Shown here: positions 15,037-25,300 of the stretch, in pieces
How the letters are laid out: each line of letters begins with the position of its first letter
Numbering within the stretch: the first letter of the stretch is position 1
Virus record (IMG/VR): IMGVR_UViG_3300017788_000037
Span: 1-48,115 of that record
Reading direction: 5' to 3' (one strand)
DNA length: 48,115 nucleotides
From: a virus
Notes under the pieces: model-generated
What the model was told of the DNA's origin: nothing
Databases searched by the model: none
The model's input: the letters and a program-made list of their open reading frames with translations, nothing else
Made by a program: the position numbers and the translations under genes

Positions 15037-16196
15037 TACGATATTACCCCGCCAGAGACGTCTACAGAAAATCTAAACTCAACATAATTGCTTGTGTTGG
15101 GATTTTTAACTATGGTTGATGCATCCTGTGTCTGAATAACAGAGTAACCTGTTAATCCGTAAAGTGGATTTGTAGTATAAATATTTTCTAATTTTAAAGC
15201 GTCTAGTGCCACGTAGTAATCGCTTGATGGATTAACACCATCAATAACACATGCATATATTTTAACTACAGAAACCACATTCCAATCAAAATCTGAGGTT
15301 CTATACAAATCCTGAAGTTGTTTTGTTACAACAAAATATCTTTCTGTAGCAAAATCATACTCTCCTCCACTGCTATCGTCGGCAACTTCCGCTTCAAGCC
15401 TTGCAAATTGTGTTCCACTTGTATTTTCAAATGAAATTAAAACTCTAGCCCTTTCTGGCTGAGTTCCATCACCAGTTGTTCCGTCCCTATTTACAATTGA
15501 AAATGCCAGCCTTAATTCGTCCAAGGGAGAATTTTTTGTAAAATCAACCGTTGCTCCACTCAACTTAATATAATTTGACCCCGCTCCAATTTCAAAAGTA
15601 TCCTGTGTCGGACCGCTGTCTAATTCAAGATCCAGATCAGCCTCATCACCTCTTATCATAATAATGTTATTTAAAAATCTTGGCCTTTCATATCTTTCAA
15701 CTCTTGGTGATTTAAAAAATATTGGATTGTCTGCACTTGTTTGAAATACTGGATCTGCTACAGCAATAATATTGTCATATTCTGTAGCGTCTAGGGCTTC
15801 AGAGTAGGTATCAATTGCTACGGCTGACACATTTGAAACATATTGCCAGTTTTCAGTTTCTGTAAAAGCAAAAACGGTCTTGCTGTCATACGCTCCTGCA
15901 GACGGGTTAGAACCTGCAGAATATATTCCAATTTCAGATATTTCGTATCTTTCTTCTGTTGGCAGTTCTGCGGTTAAAACAATTTTATCTACCCCATTTT
16001 CATTTACAAAACCTCTAGATGATATGGGGACGCGAAACATTTCAAAGTCTAAGTTTGTTTTTGTAGAATAGTCACCTATTGTGTCTCCAGTTGTTAGTGG
16101 AGTAGCACCACAGCCAACAGCAATATATGAAGCATATGCTGGTGCTTGTCCAAGAAGGTATTTAGCAATAATGGTTTTACCAGTATTAGTAATCAT
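15036..16196 (-). CDS. Minor tail / baseplate-type protein
   Basis: 386 aa. It begins MITNTGKTIIAKYLLGQAPA then YIAVGCGATPL, a pattern I associate with phage minor tail proteins that start with a small helical cap before a beta-sandwich. The C-terminal two thirds resemble a jelly-roll carbohydrate-type fold (DEADLDLELDSG, YFVVTKQLQDLYRTSDFDW). The ATG overlaps the LysM gene stop as ATGA with GGAGAAAA upstream. Host-surface contact is a guess from fold and position. Confidence 0.6.
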   Translation of the reverse strand: MITNTGKTIIAKYLLGQAPAYASYIAVGCGATPLTTGDTIGDYSTKTNLDFEMFRVPISSRGFVNENGVDKIVLTAELPTEERYEISEIGIYSAGSNPSAGAYDSKTVFAFTETENWQYVSNVSAVAIDTYSEALDATEYDNIIAVADPVFQTSADNPIFFKSPRVERYERPRFLNNIIMIRGDEADLDLELDSGPTQDTFEIGAGSNYIKLSGATVDFTKNSPLDELRLAFSIVNRDGTTGDGTQPERARVLISFENTSGTQFARLEAEVADDSSGGEYDFATERYFVVTKQLQDLYRTSDFDWNVVSVVKIYACVIDGVNPSSDYYVALDALKLENIYTTNPLYGLTGYSVIQTQDASTIVKNPNTSNYVEFRFSVDVSGGVIS

Positions 16197-17158
16197 GATA
16201 TATTTTCTCCAAGATCTATATCATATATTGTACCACTTGCAGTAATTTGAATTTCAACCTGTTCGTCATTGTTTATATTAATAAACTCAATTACTAAGTC
16301 TCCTAGGTCATTTATGTATACGTTTTCACCGTTTGGCCCGTTACCCTCATTTGGAATTTTATCCTCTAGTTTTATTGAAAACCCAGCAAAATATTTATCT
16401 GCAGTTTGTTGAAGACCAAGAATATTGTTAGGATTATACCTTTGCTGTATGGACGACAAATTTTTAATAGGTTGATAAGATATTTTTTGACCATTAACGA
16501 TATCAGACCTTGTAATATTAATTAATTCTATTCCCCCAATATTTTCAAATATTAAATCTGCCATAGTATCTATTGGCGTTGATTCGTCATCAAACAAAAT
16601 AATATCAGGTGTTGCTGTTTTAACTGGTGGCGGTGGGGGCGATACAATTGCTGCAGATATTGCCGATGGAGTTAGCGGTGTTGGGTTTACAGACTGACTC
16701 ACATAAAAACTTAGAGGGCCTGATGTTATATTTGTATTTGTTTCTACCTTTGGGGCTATTTTTGGAACAATAGTGGGGGGTTGAATTGATTCTGGCTTTT
16801 TCTCTGGCACATATGGCAGCGGCACTGATGCTGGCTCTAATTTTGGAGCCACCTTGGGGGCGGGTACTTGTGCTGGTGCTGGGGCTGAGGTAACTTTTGG
16901 GGGAGTTGATACTTTTGATGGAATAACAACCTTTGTTCCAGCAAATATTGTATTTCCACCCTTATATTTTGGATCTTCTGTAAATTTTGGATTAGCAGCA
17001 AGAATTGCTTTTACGGTGGTGTTGTTTTCTCTTGCAATAGAAGAAAGGGTATCTCCTCTTTCTACTTCAACCTTTGTTGATTTTTTTGATTTAGAGGCTG
17101 TAGTTTCTTTTGATTCAGTGCTTCCATCACCATCAATTAGAGGTCCCAAATATCTCAT
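16193..17158 (-). CDS. LysM-domain tail protein
   Basis: 321 aa. Residues about 30-80 are a LysM domain (VERGDTLSSIARENN ... FAGTKVVIP), which binds peptidoglycan or chitin-like glycans. Residues about 81-190 are a Pro/Ala-rich linker including PPPPPV. The C-terminal about 130 residues are a separate structured domain (LIFENIGGIELINITRSDIV, DLVIEFININND). There is no signal peptide and no catalytic motif. ATG 17158 follows the hub-like gene by one base with GGAGG upstream. LysM modules in tail operons can anchor tail-tip proteins or contact the cell wall; which applies here is not shown. Confidence 0.85.
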   Translation of the reverse strand: MRYLGPLIDGDGSTESKETTASKSKKSTKVEVERGDTLSSIARENNTTVKAILAANPKFTEDPKYKGGNTIFAGTKVVIPSKVSTPPKVTSAPAPAQVPAPKVAPKLEPASVPLPYVPEKKPESIQPPTIVPKIAPKVETNTNITSGPLSFYVSQSVNPTPLTPSAISAAIVSPPPPPVKTATPDIILFDDESTPIDTMADLIFENIGGIELINITRSDIVNGQKISYQPIKNLSSIQQRYNPNNILGLQQTADKYFAGFSIKLEDKIPNEGNGPNGENVYINDLGDLVIEFININNDEQVEIQITASGTIYDIDLGENIS

Positions 17159-17159
17159 T

Positions 17160-20100
17160 TTATACCTCCGCCAAATAAAGTGTCATTTCAGGACCACTTA
17201 TTCTTCTTGTATAATCAATATTATATACTATAAACCTAGAAGTGTCTTCTGTTACTAAATCTAAATTATTAGAATCTTTGTAATTAATTGTAACAATATC
17301 GCCAAGTTGAATAGTTGGAGTTGTAAAAATTTTTATTCCAATAGATTTTTTAGGCACCATTAACTTATCTATAAGCCAACCCATTAGGTTTTCAGCGTCA
17401 TCGTGTGTTTGAATATATGGGGTGTCCAAAGTAAACTCATTATTGCCGTATATCATTCTGCTTAATTTTATATTATCAAATTGTTCTTTTTCAATAAGTG
17501 GAGAAATAATTTGAGACGAAGAATCTAGTTGTGGATTAGAAAAGTTACTGCGTTTCTTAAAATATTCATCAACGGTCAATTCATGAGTTGTGTCCTGGGT
17601 AAATGTAACTCCTTGAATTCTTAAATAATTTCCGCTAGTTTCATCAAGATTAATTGCTGTATCTGTAGCATTAAAGATTAAAAATTCAGCGCCATAGGAA
17701 TCAGCATAAAATCCAGACGTTGTATAACCTTTTATTTTATTAAAAGTTGGAGATAGTTGTGCATAAAGAGCAGGATAGGCACGGTCATACTTAATATCAA
17801 AATACGCACATTCACGCATGATAGTTCCAAATTCTTCAAAGTATAAATTATATTTAGGGGATTCTTGAGAACTAATTCCAGATAAATAGGTTGACTGAAC
17901 TATTCCACTCATCGCATACCTTCTAAAAGATTCACTGGCATTTATTTCTTTATTTTCAAATGCTGATGAAAGTGTTTCTCCAACCGTAAAAATACTGTTT
18001 TGAGAATAATTTTCAGATAGTGCATAAATATTTTCAAACATAACCCTAGAAGATCCACGAACAAATGGAGCCATGTTGTTGTGTATTGGAAGCGGATCTG
18101 GGTCGTCTACAACTTGAATTAACTGATTATTAATATACAAAAAGAATCTTCTAATTTTTCCTATGTCTTGATACTCTACTGCCAAATCATAGACTGTCGG
18201 ATTTTCTTCACCAGCCATTCTGTATTGACCTGTAAACCTACCATCATCAACGATAATCTTTGACAATCCGCCCCAAAGTTTTACTGGTATTGCTTCTGTG
18301 TTAGCAGAATTTTTTTTAATTTTATAGAACACTACATTATTAATTGAAATATTAGACCTATTGTTTTTATCTAAATTTAAGTACGACTCTACATTTTGCT
18401 CCGTTAGAGCAACAATTTCAAAATAATAACCGTTGTTTGTTTCTGGATTAAGCAATACTGCCAAACCGCCAGAGCCTCCAGCAATGTTTACGTTTTGATC
18501 TGGCCTTACTCCAGCAACCTGATAATACGTAACGCTTCCTGTTGGAGTTTGACTACGAATTTCATTATTTTCAATTTTTCCAATAATTCTTATTCTGGCT
18601 CCAAAATGTTTGTATGCACTGTCTAAGTCTTTATAAACATATGAAACTAAATCAATAGGATTTTCTGTTGTAGCAAAAGATGGTCCATTCATAACTAAAG
18701 CAGAAGACTGTATTGTTCCAGACTGCGTTGACAGTGTGCCATTAACTGACGTTTCAGTTGAATAACTTGAAGACATAAAGTTTTTTATAGTTCCATTTCT
18801 TGATGTTTGTCTTGCCTTGGTATTGTTAATTCCTGCTGCACCTGTTGTTGTTGATGGTGTTGATATGTCTTCAAGTAATGTAGTTGTAAATAAATACTCT
18901 GTCTTCATTTCACAGCCCCTGACATAATCATTATTTGACCAATAAGAGCCTATTCCTGCAGAGTGTGTAGCGATTGATGTTCCAAATTGTGCACGTCCAT
19001 GCTCATAAACTGATCCATTTTGTAAACGAGTAATTCCTTCAATTTCTTCATAGAATGGAACAGTGTATATTCTAACCAATCCTGTAGGGTATATTTTTCC
19101 ATTAAATGGCAACGACTTAAAATAATTTTGATATTCCTGATTGTTTGTAATCCAGACATTGCTGCTTCCTTGTCTGTGTGAGGCTCTCCATCCCTGAATT
19201 TCTTGTCCTTTTTGCGCCTCTGTAATTTGTCCACTTGCAACTTTCTTATCTAAAGCATCAATAAAATTAGTTGGAGCCAGTCTTCCAGGCAAAACGATTT
19301 GTGGCGAAGAGTCTAATAAAGATCCATCCGATTGAATCGGATACCAAATTGCAAGCGTAACATTAAATTGAGCAGCGTCATATCTAATAATTTCTCCATT
19401 AGAATAAAAATATCCTTGATATCTAGTAAGCCAATAAACGTTTTCTCCAAGGTCTATTACATTATTTTGAATTTTATGATTAACCACTGTTGGAACGTTA
19501 TTGGATAGATCTGAATTTATTGGCATTGCTCCAAGAACATATTTTGATTGTTTAGACGCAACCTCATTAATTGTTTTTGTTGAATCCGTTCCAGATGCCT
19601 CCCAAAGTAATGATGGCTTATATATCCAGGTTTTTTCTTGATCAACCATGCTTGCTTGACGAATATTTCCATAAGACCTTTGAATATATCTAGTTGTATA
19701 ATTAATTTTTCCATTATTATAAACTTTTTTATCTTCAGATGCTATTGATAAAATATTAGGTAAGTTTCCCGATGTTTGATTTTCAATTATTCCACTAATA
19801 GACTGATTGTTTGATCCAGACAAAATAAAGTTAGTTTCTCTATCATTTTCTGTTGGCAACATATAGTTTTTGCTCATTATAATAAAATTATTGTATTCAT
19901 CAAAAAACATTGCGCTTTGTGTTGCTACTGCCAATTGATTTAAAACCTCTGCTACAGTTTGATCTGGCGCAATAAAAAAATATGGAATTATTGCTTCTGG
20001 CTCATCTGTATTTCTGTAAAATGTGTAGTTGCTAAAACCAATATAATCAAGAATTAAAGTAATGGCATAACTAAGGGATACCTCTGTAACCAACATTCTT

Positions 20101-21665
20101 GGGGCGGGCATAGACTCTAGAAAGAAATAAAAGTCTCTTAGGTATAAGTCTAATGTTCCAGCAGTTACATCTGCCTGTGGAAACCCGTCTGAGTACAAGG
20201 TTTTAATTGGTACCCAGTAATCATATCCACTTACATTTAATATTTTTTCATAAAAATTAAACTTTATATTTTTACGAATATAGTCACTAACAATACTATT
20301 ATTGTTGTTATCATTCAATGCTTGATCGTCATCAAATATAGATAAATTTCCAGTTGAGGCCAACAACTGTCCTACTGGTAAAGAAGAATTTCCTAGGTCT
20401 GAAAGCATTTTTTTAACACTGTACTCTATAACTTTGTCAGATATGTTGGCAACAAGTCTTGGTGACATTTCAATTAAATCAAAAGTAGAGTCAAACTTGT
20501 TCATTCTTTCTACAACAACTCTTAATCCACGAATATTTTGAAACTCTCTATAGATTGTTTTTCCATTTAATGTTTCTGTAAAGGACAATGGCGATGTTAA
20601 GTCTGTTACAAAACTTGTCTTATTGTCAATTCTCTCGTCCCCTAAAATCCAACCGTATGCTGGCACAAAAGTTTCATATTCTTCTGTGGTTGAATCCCAA
20701 ACATTAAATATTCCAGCCTCTCCTTCATTTTCAACCACTAAATATGCGTACCCATTAGTTGATTCTTCTGGTAACAATGTTGAAGAAGAGAGTGTTTGTG
20801 CTATAACAAAACTATCTTTAAATTTATTTGGAATATTTTTTAATCCATACTGCAACTCAACATATCCATCGTGACCAATAATAGGAAGTCCATTGTCACG
20901 AGTATCGTTTTCAGTAAATACATAAGCATCTACCCAGTTATTTTCTTCAAGATACTGAATCTTCCATCTTGTTGGAGTTGTTTTGTTTGCATCACCATAC
21001 AGCGGATCTGAAAATGTTTTAGATATATCAGTAAACCCTCCTAGGTCTATATCTCCAACATTTGTCTGCATTTTTACAATAATTCGGTTTGATGGAACAT
21101 CCTCTTTGTACACTACAAAAGGTACGGCGTCGTCTATGTAGTAATTATTATTAACAATGGTTTTAGCAATGCCTCGCTCAATGCCGTCCTCGGTTCTAAA
21201 AGAAGTCCAATATTTAAATTGATCATATCTTGATGGCATATAATATCTTGGTCGTCTTGCAATATCTTTTCCAGAGTTTGCTAAAAATTTGCCATTAAAA
21301 AATACTGCCTTATTAATTCCAGACCTTGGTCTAAATGGTTTTATACAATCTTCTAGAGAATACAATAATTTAGTTTTTTCTTTTATTGAAGTAAATGCTT
21401 GAGGTGTTCCATTATTTTGAAATCCACCATCAACAACAACATCTGCATCTGTTGCCCCTGTATAAAATAAACCAACATCTGCTGAGTCAAAAGTATTTAT
21501 TAATGTTAAAAATTGAGAATTTTGTTCTTGAGGTCTATATCTATAGTTTCCAAGTTTAAATATATTATCTGGCATGTTCATATTCCATTCAGCCAGAACT
21601 AAAGATTCTGTTTTTATCGTTGCAGATGTTTCAAAATGATTTTTTAATTCAGCACTTTCAAACAT
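17160..21665 (-). CDS. Large tail-tip / hub-like minor tail protein
   Basis: 1501 aa. The gene order tape measure, distal tail protein, then this gene marks it as the tail-associated hub (Tal-like) protein. The last 120 residues (ENLMGWLIDKLMVPKKSIG, IQLGDIVTINYKDS) resemble the hub fold of phage baseplate proteins. The middle (about 1130-1290) has a LamG-like beta-sandwich look (GRFTGQYRMAG, RRFFLYINNQLIQVV), possibly glycan-binding. No peptidase or lysozyme motif is seen. It is far longer than a plain hub, so extra host-recognition domains are likely. Start ATG 21665 follows the upstream TAA directly. Confidence 0.75.
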   Translation of the reverse strand: MFESAELKNHFETSATIKTESLVLAEWNMNMPDNIFKLGNYRYRPQEQNSQFLTLINTFDSADVGLFYTGATDADVVVDGGFQNNGTPQAFTSIKEKTKLLYSLEDCIKPFRPRSGINKAVFFNGKFLANSGKDIARRPRYYMPSRYDQFKYWTSFRTEDGIERGIAKTIVNNNYYIDDAVPFVVYKEDVPSNRIIVKMQTNVGDIDLGGFTDISKTFSDPLYGDANKTTPTRWKIQYLEENNWVDAYVFTENDTRDNGLPIIGHDGYVELQYGLKNIPNKFKDSFVIAQTLSSSTLLPEESTNGYAYLVVENEGEAGIFNVWDSTTEEYETFVPAYGWILGDERIDNKTSFVTDLTSPLSFTETLNGKTIYREFQNIRGLRVVVERMNKFDSTFDLIEMSPRLVANISDKVIEYSVKKMLSDLGNSSLPVGQLLASTGNLSIFDDDQALNDNNNNSIVSDYIRKNIKFNFYEKILNVSGYDYWVPIKTLYSDGFPQADVTAGTLDLYLRDFYFFLESMPAPRMLVTEVSLSYAITLILDYIGFSNYTFYRNTDEPEAIIPYFFIAPDQTVAEVLNQLAVATQSAMFFDEYNNFIIMSKNYMLPTENDRETNFILSGSNNQSISGIIENQTSGNLPNILSIASEDKKVYNNGKINYTTRYIQRSYGNIRQASMVDQEKTWIYKPSLLWEASGTDSTKTINEVASKQSKYVLGAMPINSDLSNNVPTVVNHKIQNNVIDLGENVYWLTRYQGYFYSNGEIIRYDAAQFNVTLAIWYPIQSDGSLLDSSPQIVLPGRLAPTNFIDALDKKVASGQITEAQKGQEIQGWRASHRQGSSNVWITNNQEYQNYFKSLPFNGKIYPTGLVRIYTVPFYEEIEGITRLQNGSVYEHGRAQFGTSIATHSAGIGSYWSNNDYVRGCEMKTEYLFTTTLLEDISTPSTTTGAAGINNTKARQTSRNGTIKNFMSSSYSTETSVNGTLSTQSGTIQSSALVMNGPSFATTENPIDLVSYVYKDLDSAYKHFGARIRIIGKIENNEIRSQTPTGSVTYYQVAGVRPDQNVNIAGGSGGLAVLLNPETNNGYYFEIVALTEQNVESYLNLDKNNRSNISINNVVFYKIKKNSANTEAIPVKLWGGLSKIIVDDGRFTGQYRMAGEENPTVYDLAVEYQDIGKIRRFFLYINNQLIQVVDDPDPLPIHNNMAPFVRGSSRVMFENIYALSENYSQNSIFTVGETLSSAFENKEINASESFRRYAMSGIVQSTYLSGISSQESPKYNLYFEEFGTIMRECAYFDIKYDRAYPALYAQLSPTFNKIKGYTTSGFYADSYGAEFLIFNATDTAINLDETSGNYLRIQGVTFTQDTTHELTVDEYFKKRSNFSNPQLDSSSQIISPLIEKEQFDNIKLSRMIYGNNEFTLDTPYIQTHDDAENLMGWLIDKLMVPKKSIGIKIFTTPTIQLGDIVTINYKDSNNLDLVTEDTSRFIVYNIDYTRRISGPEMTLYLAEV

Positions 21666-22301
21666 TTAAACTTCTTCTAACGTTACGGATATGTTCCAAA
21701 GGTCGTGATTTGTTGCACCACGCTTTACTACTGAATAGTTAAAGTCTGCAAAATAAACCTCAATTATTTGATTATATCTGTTCAAAGCACTATATTGATA
21801 GGCCTGACCTTCTAGGTTTGTATATTTGTCATAAGCGAGGTACATAAAAAATGGACCTTGATGTGTTTCATACCAGTCAAGAATTTCTACGCCACCAGCA
21901 CCGCCGTCTGCCGTGTATTCCGCTGAAGATGCTTCGCTTGGTGCTATTCCTGTTGATTCATTAAAATTAGCCAAACCCGCATACCCTCTTGAAGGAATCA
22001 TGTTCCATGACACAGACATGCTTAATTTATCTGCAATATGATAAGAACGCATACGGCCATTAATTGTTCTTGTTCGCTGTTCAATTCTTTGGGTAGTAAA
22101 CTGCATATCTCCCCTATTATGATCAGACAAAATAATAAACTGGTCCAGTAGATCTGGATCTGTTTCTGCCGTAGAGGCTCCTACCTCTATGCCATTGGGC
22201 ACGTATAGGCCATTAGAGAGGGTGCCAGAGTTGTTTGACCATAATATACCCTGTGGTCTTGTATACCTGCGTCTGCCCGTTAAATAAGCACTAGTAGCCA
22301 T
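21666..22301 (-). CDS. Distal tail protein (Dit-like)
   Basis: 211 aa, sharing one base with the tape measure stop (TAATG). In siphoviruses the gene after the tape measure encodes the distal tail protein that caps the tube and holds the hub. The sequence is beta-rich (SMSVSWNMIPSRGY, RYNQIIEVYFADFNYSVV, DLWNISVTLEEV), and its C-terminal strand pattern fits a tail-tube-like fold. Position is the main evidence. Confidence 0.65.
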   Translation of the reverse strand: MATSAYLTGRRRYTRPQGILWSNNSGTLSNGLYVPNGIEVGASTAETDPDLLDQFIILSDHNRGDMQFTTQRIEQRTRTINGRMRSYHIADKLSMSVSWNMIPSRGYAGLANFNESTGIAPSEASSAEYTADGGAGGVEILDWYETHQGPFFMYLAYDKYTNLEGQAYQYSALNRYNQIIEVYFADFNYSVVKRGATNHDLWNISVTLEEV

Positions 22302-25300
22302 TAGACCCTTTGCCCCCTAACTCTTTGTAAGTCAACATTTTTGATTTCTCTCATTACGACGTTAGCAATATCTTTTGCATTTGCGTTGCTTCCATTAATG
22401 TTAAACCCTAAATTATAATTATACACTGCCGTTGAGTTGTCGCTTACAGATTTTGAAATGTTATTAACTGGAGTCTGTGATCCAATGCTATTTCCAATCA
22501 TTGAAGGATATTTTGATTCATTTAGCATTGACAGCATTGGGCCGAACTGTTCACTTGCCCTTCTATTCATTACAAACTCTCCAGGAGTTAGCATCGCTGG
22601 AACGCTATCAGAACCTATGCGTCCACCAGCAGCCATGTATTTGGGGACCACGCCACCATAATTCATTGGTATAAATTTGCCACCAACTGTTGAACCAGAT
22701 GCTGATGAGGAAAGCCCAGTTACAACAGTTCTACCATCAACAACCCTTGTTCCTGTGACGGTTGAACCAGAAGAAGATCCAGAACTTATTGTTTGCTGTA
22801 TGGTTGTAAGGGTAACAACCTTGCTTTGTATATCATTCCAGTTCTTAAGCATTGCTGCTGTTTTACTTTCAATACCCGCCATTGTTGTATCAAAACCATC
22901 TGCCTTTATTTTTGCTGCATCAATACCAGCCTGGGTTTCTTCCCACTTTTCTCTTTGTGCTTCAATTGCATCAATTTCAGCCTGAAGTATTTTTTGTCTG
23001 GCATCTAATTGTCTATTGATTGGCTCTATGATTTCTTCATTAATTTTATATATTTCATCTTCAAGAACTCTAATCTTTAATAGTTCATCTTCTTTTCTTT
23101 CTTGAAGGATATAGATTTGATCTTCAATGCCACGAATTTTATCTAACAAAGGAACCCTTGCTTGCTCTAATCTATATATTACATCTTGCTTTGCAAGTAT
23201 CTGTGCCTGAACCACATCACGATTTTGTTCTAATTGATAAGTTTGTTGTGATATTTGGAACTGTCTTTCTTCTGCTTGTACCTTCGTCAAACCGCCAGCA
23301 GTACGTAGGCCCGCAAGTTCGGCTTCTCTAGCCTGTCCAAGTGCCCCTCCAGAACGCTCTACAGCAGAAGCGGCTGCAGCGGCTCGCATATCTTGTGCTG
23401 CTTGTGCTGCTGCTGAAATGTCTCCACTTGTAATTGCATCAGCAAGACCGATTCTTTGTTTTTCTTGTGAAATAATTTCTTGATTGAGTTCGGATATCTT
23501 ACTAAGGGCTTCTTCTTGTGCATCATATTTTTTATTAATTTCATCTGCTACACGACTTAAAATAGATAAATCATTTGCTAACTTTCCAGACTCATCTTGT
23601 AAAGCCTGAATTGGTCTGTCAAATTGTTCTTCAATTTGTCTCTGTAAACCATTTATTTCTCTTTGAAGTCCATCTATAGGCCTATCAAACTGAAGTTCAA
23701 TATTGCGTTGAATATCATCAATTTGTTCTCTCATTGCCTCCATTGGACGATCAAACTCTAACTCAACATTACGACTTGCATCATCAATTGATTCTTGATA
23801 CTCTTCAACTTTATCTTTTGCTTTTTCCAAAGCAGTTTCAATTGAATAAGAAACTCCCTCAAATGTTACTTTAGTATTTTGTAACCATTTTTTATATGTA
23901 TTGTTTGCTTGGTTTTCAAGAAAGTTATAGAACCTTTCAGCCTTTTCTCTTGCCTTATCAAAATCACTTTGTATTTTTGCTAATGGATTTTTTAATCCAG
24001 CGATGGCATCTTCTAGATCTTCAATTTTGGGCTGATTTTTAATTAAGTCTTGAACTATTGGATCATTAATACCCTTGCTTGCAATCTGATCTGCTAATTC
24101 TTGATTACTTGCAATATAATCTAACAACTCTTCGCTTGTTATTCCAGATGCTCTTGCTGCAGATAGTGCAGTTATTACTGTATTTAGGTTTGTAATTTTA
24201 TCTTGAACGCTTGCGCCAAGATTTTGCACCTCAAGGTTTAAATCTTTAATTTCATCTTTTGCTTTCTTGGCATCCTTGCCCATTTTAACAAGTTCTTTAG
24301 ATGAGATGCTCTTGCTATTTATGGCTACTGCTAAAGATGCATCTGCTACCATCTCTAAGGCTGTTGCATTATCTACTCCAGCAGCCTTTAGTCTTAATAG
24401 TGCTGCTCGCTGTGCAAGAGTATCTTGAATTGTTTGAGCCTGAGTAACCTGAAACTCACCTATAACCTTTTCATTAAATGCCTCTTTAAGTGCTTTTCCT
24501 TGTTTTGTTAAAACTACCTCGCCATTTTTAATATTCATGTATGTCTTGCGAGTTTTATTGTCTAGGCTTTCTAGGAATGAAATAAATTCTCTACTTGCCC
24601 CACCCTTTGCTCCAGCCATTAACTGTTGCATTACTCCGCCAAATTTTTGTAAACCTTGACCGCTGGTTATTTTTAATAACTCTTTTACCCCACCCTGAGC
24701 ATCAATAGATGCTTTACGAATAAATTTAAGTCTTTTTAATAGTTCGTCTAAAGTTGTGTTCCTATTTTTATTAGCGTTAGGATCATCAACAATGTCGCCT
24801 CCTGGAACTGGTCCCAGCAATGTTCCACCTTTTGCAATTAATTCTGCTGCACTTTTGCCAGCAGCAGAGCCAAAGCCTTTAAAGTTAGGATCGTTGGATA
24901 CAACATCAAAGGCAACCTTTAAGTTTTTACTTACAGTATCTTTGCCTTCAGACAATATGGTCCATTGATCATAAAATGCTTTCCATTCTCCTGGCTTTTC
25001 TTCAGCAAGTTTTGCGACCACATCTTTTGTTAACACATCTGGCAATGTTTCAATTTGCTTTAATGCATTTGTTGTGTTAATAATTTGCTGTATTCCATTG
25101 GCCTTGAGATCAAGAGTAATCCCATACGTAGGATTTATTTGATTCAAGAAACTTAAAGCCTGCATGTCTTTATCAAAATCTTCGGTATCGCTATTAACAT
25201 ACCTAAGCATGAGGGATCTTGTTTCGTCTGTAGCGCCTTGGGATGGCAATAGTTGTGCTATCAATGCAGCATCTGCAAGCCCTTGCTTATCAACTAAAAG

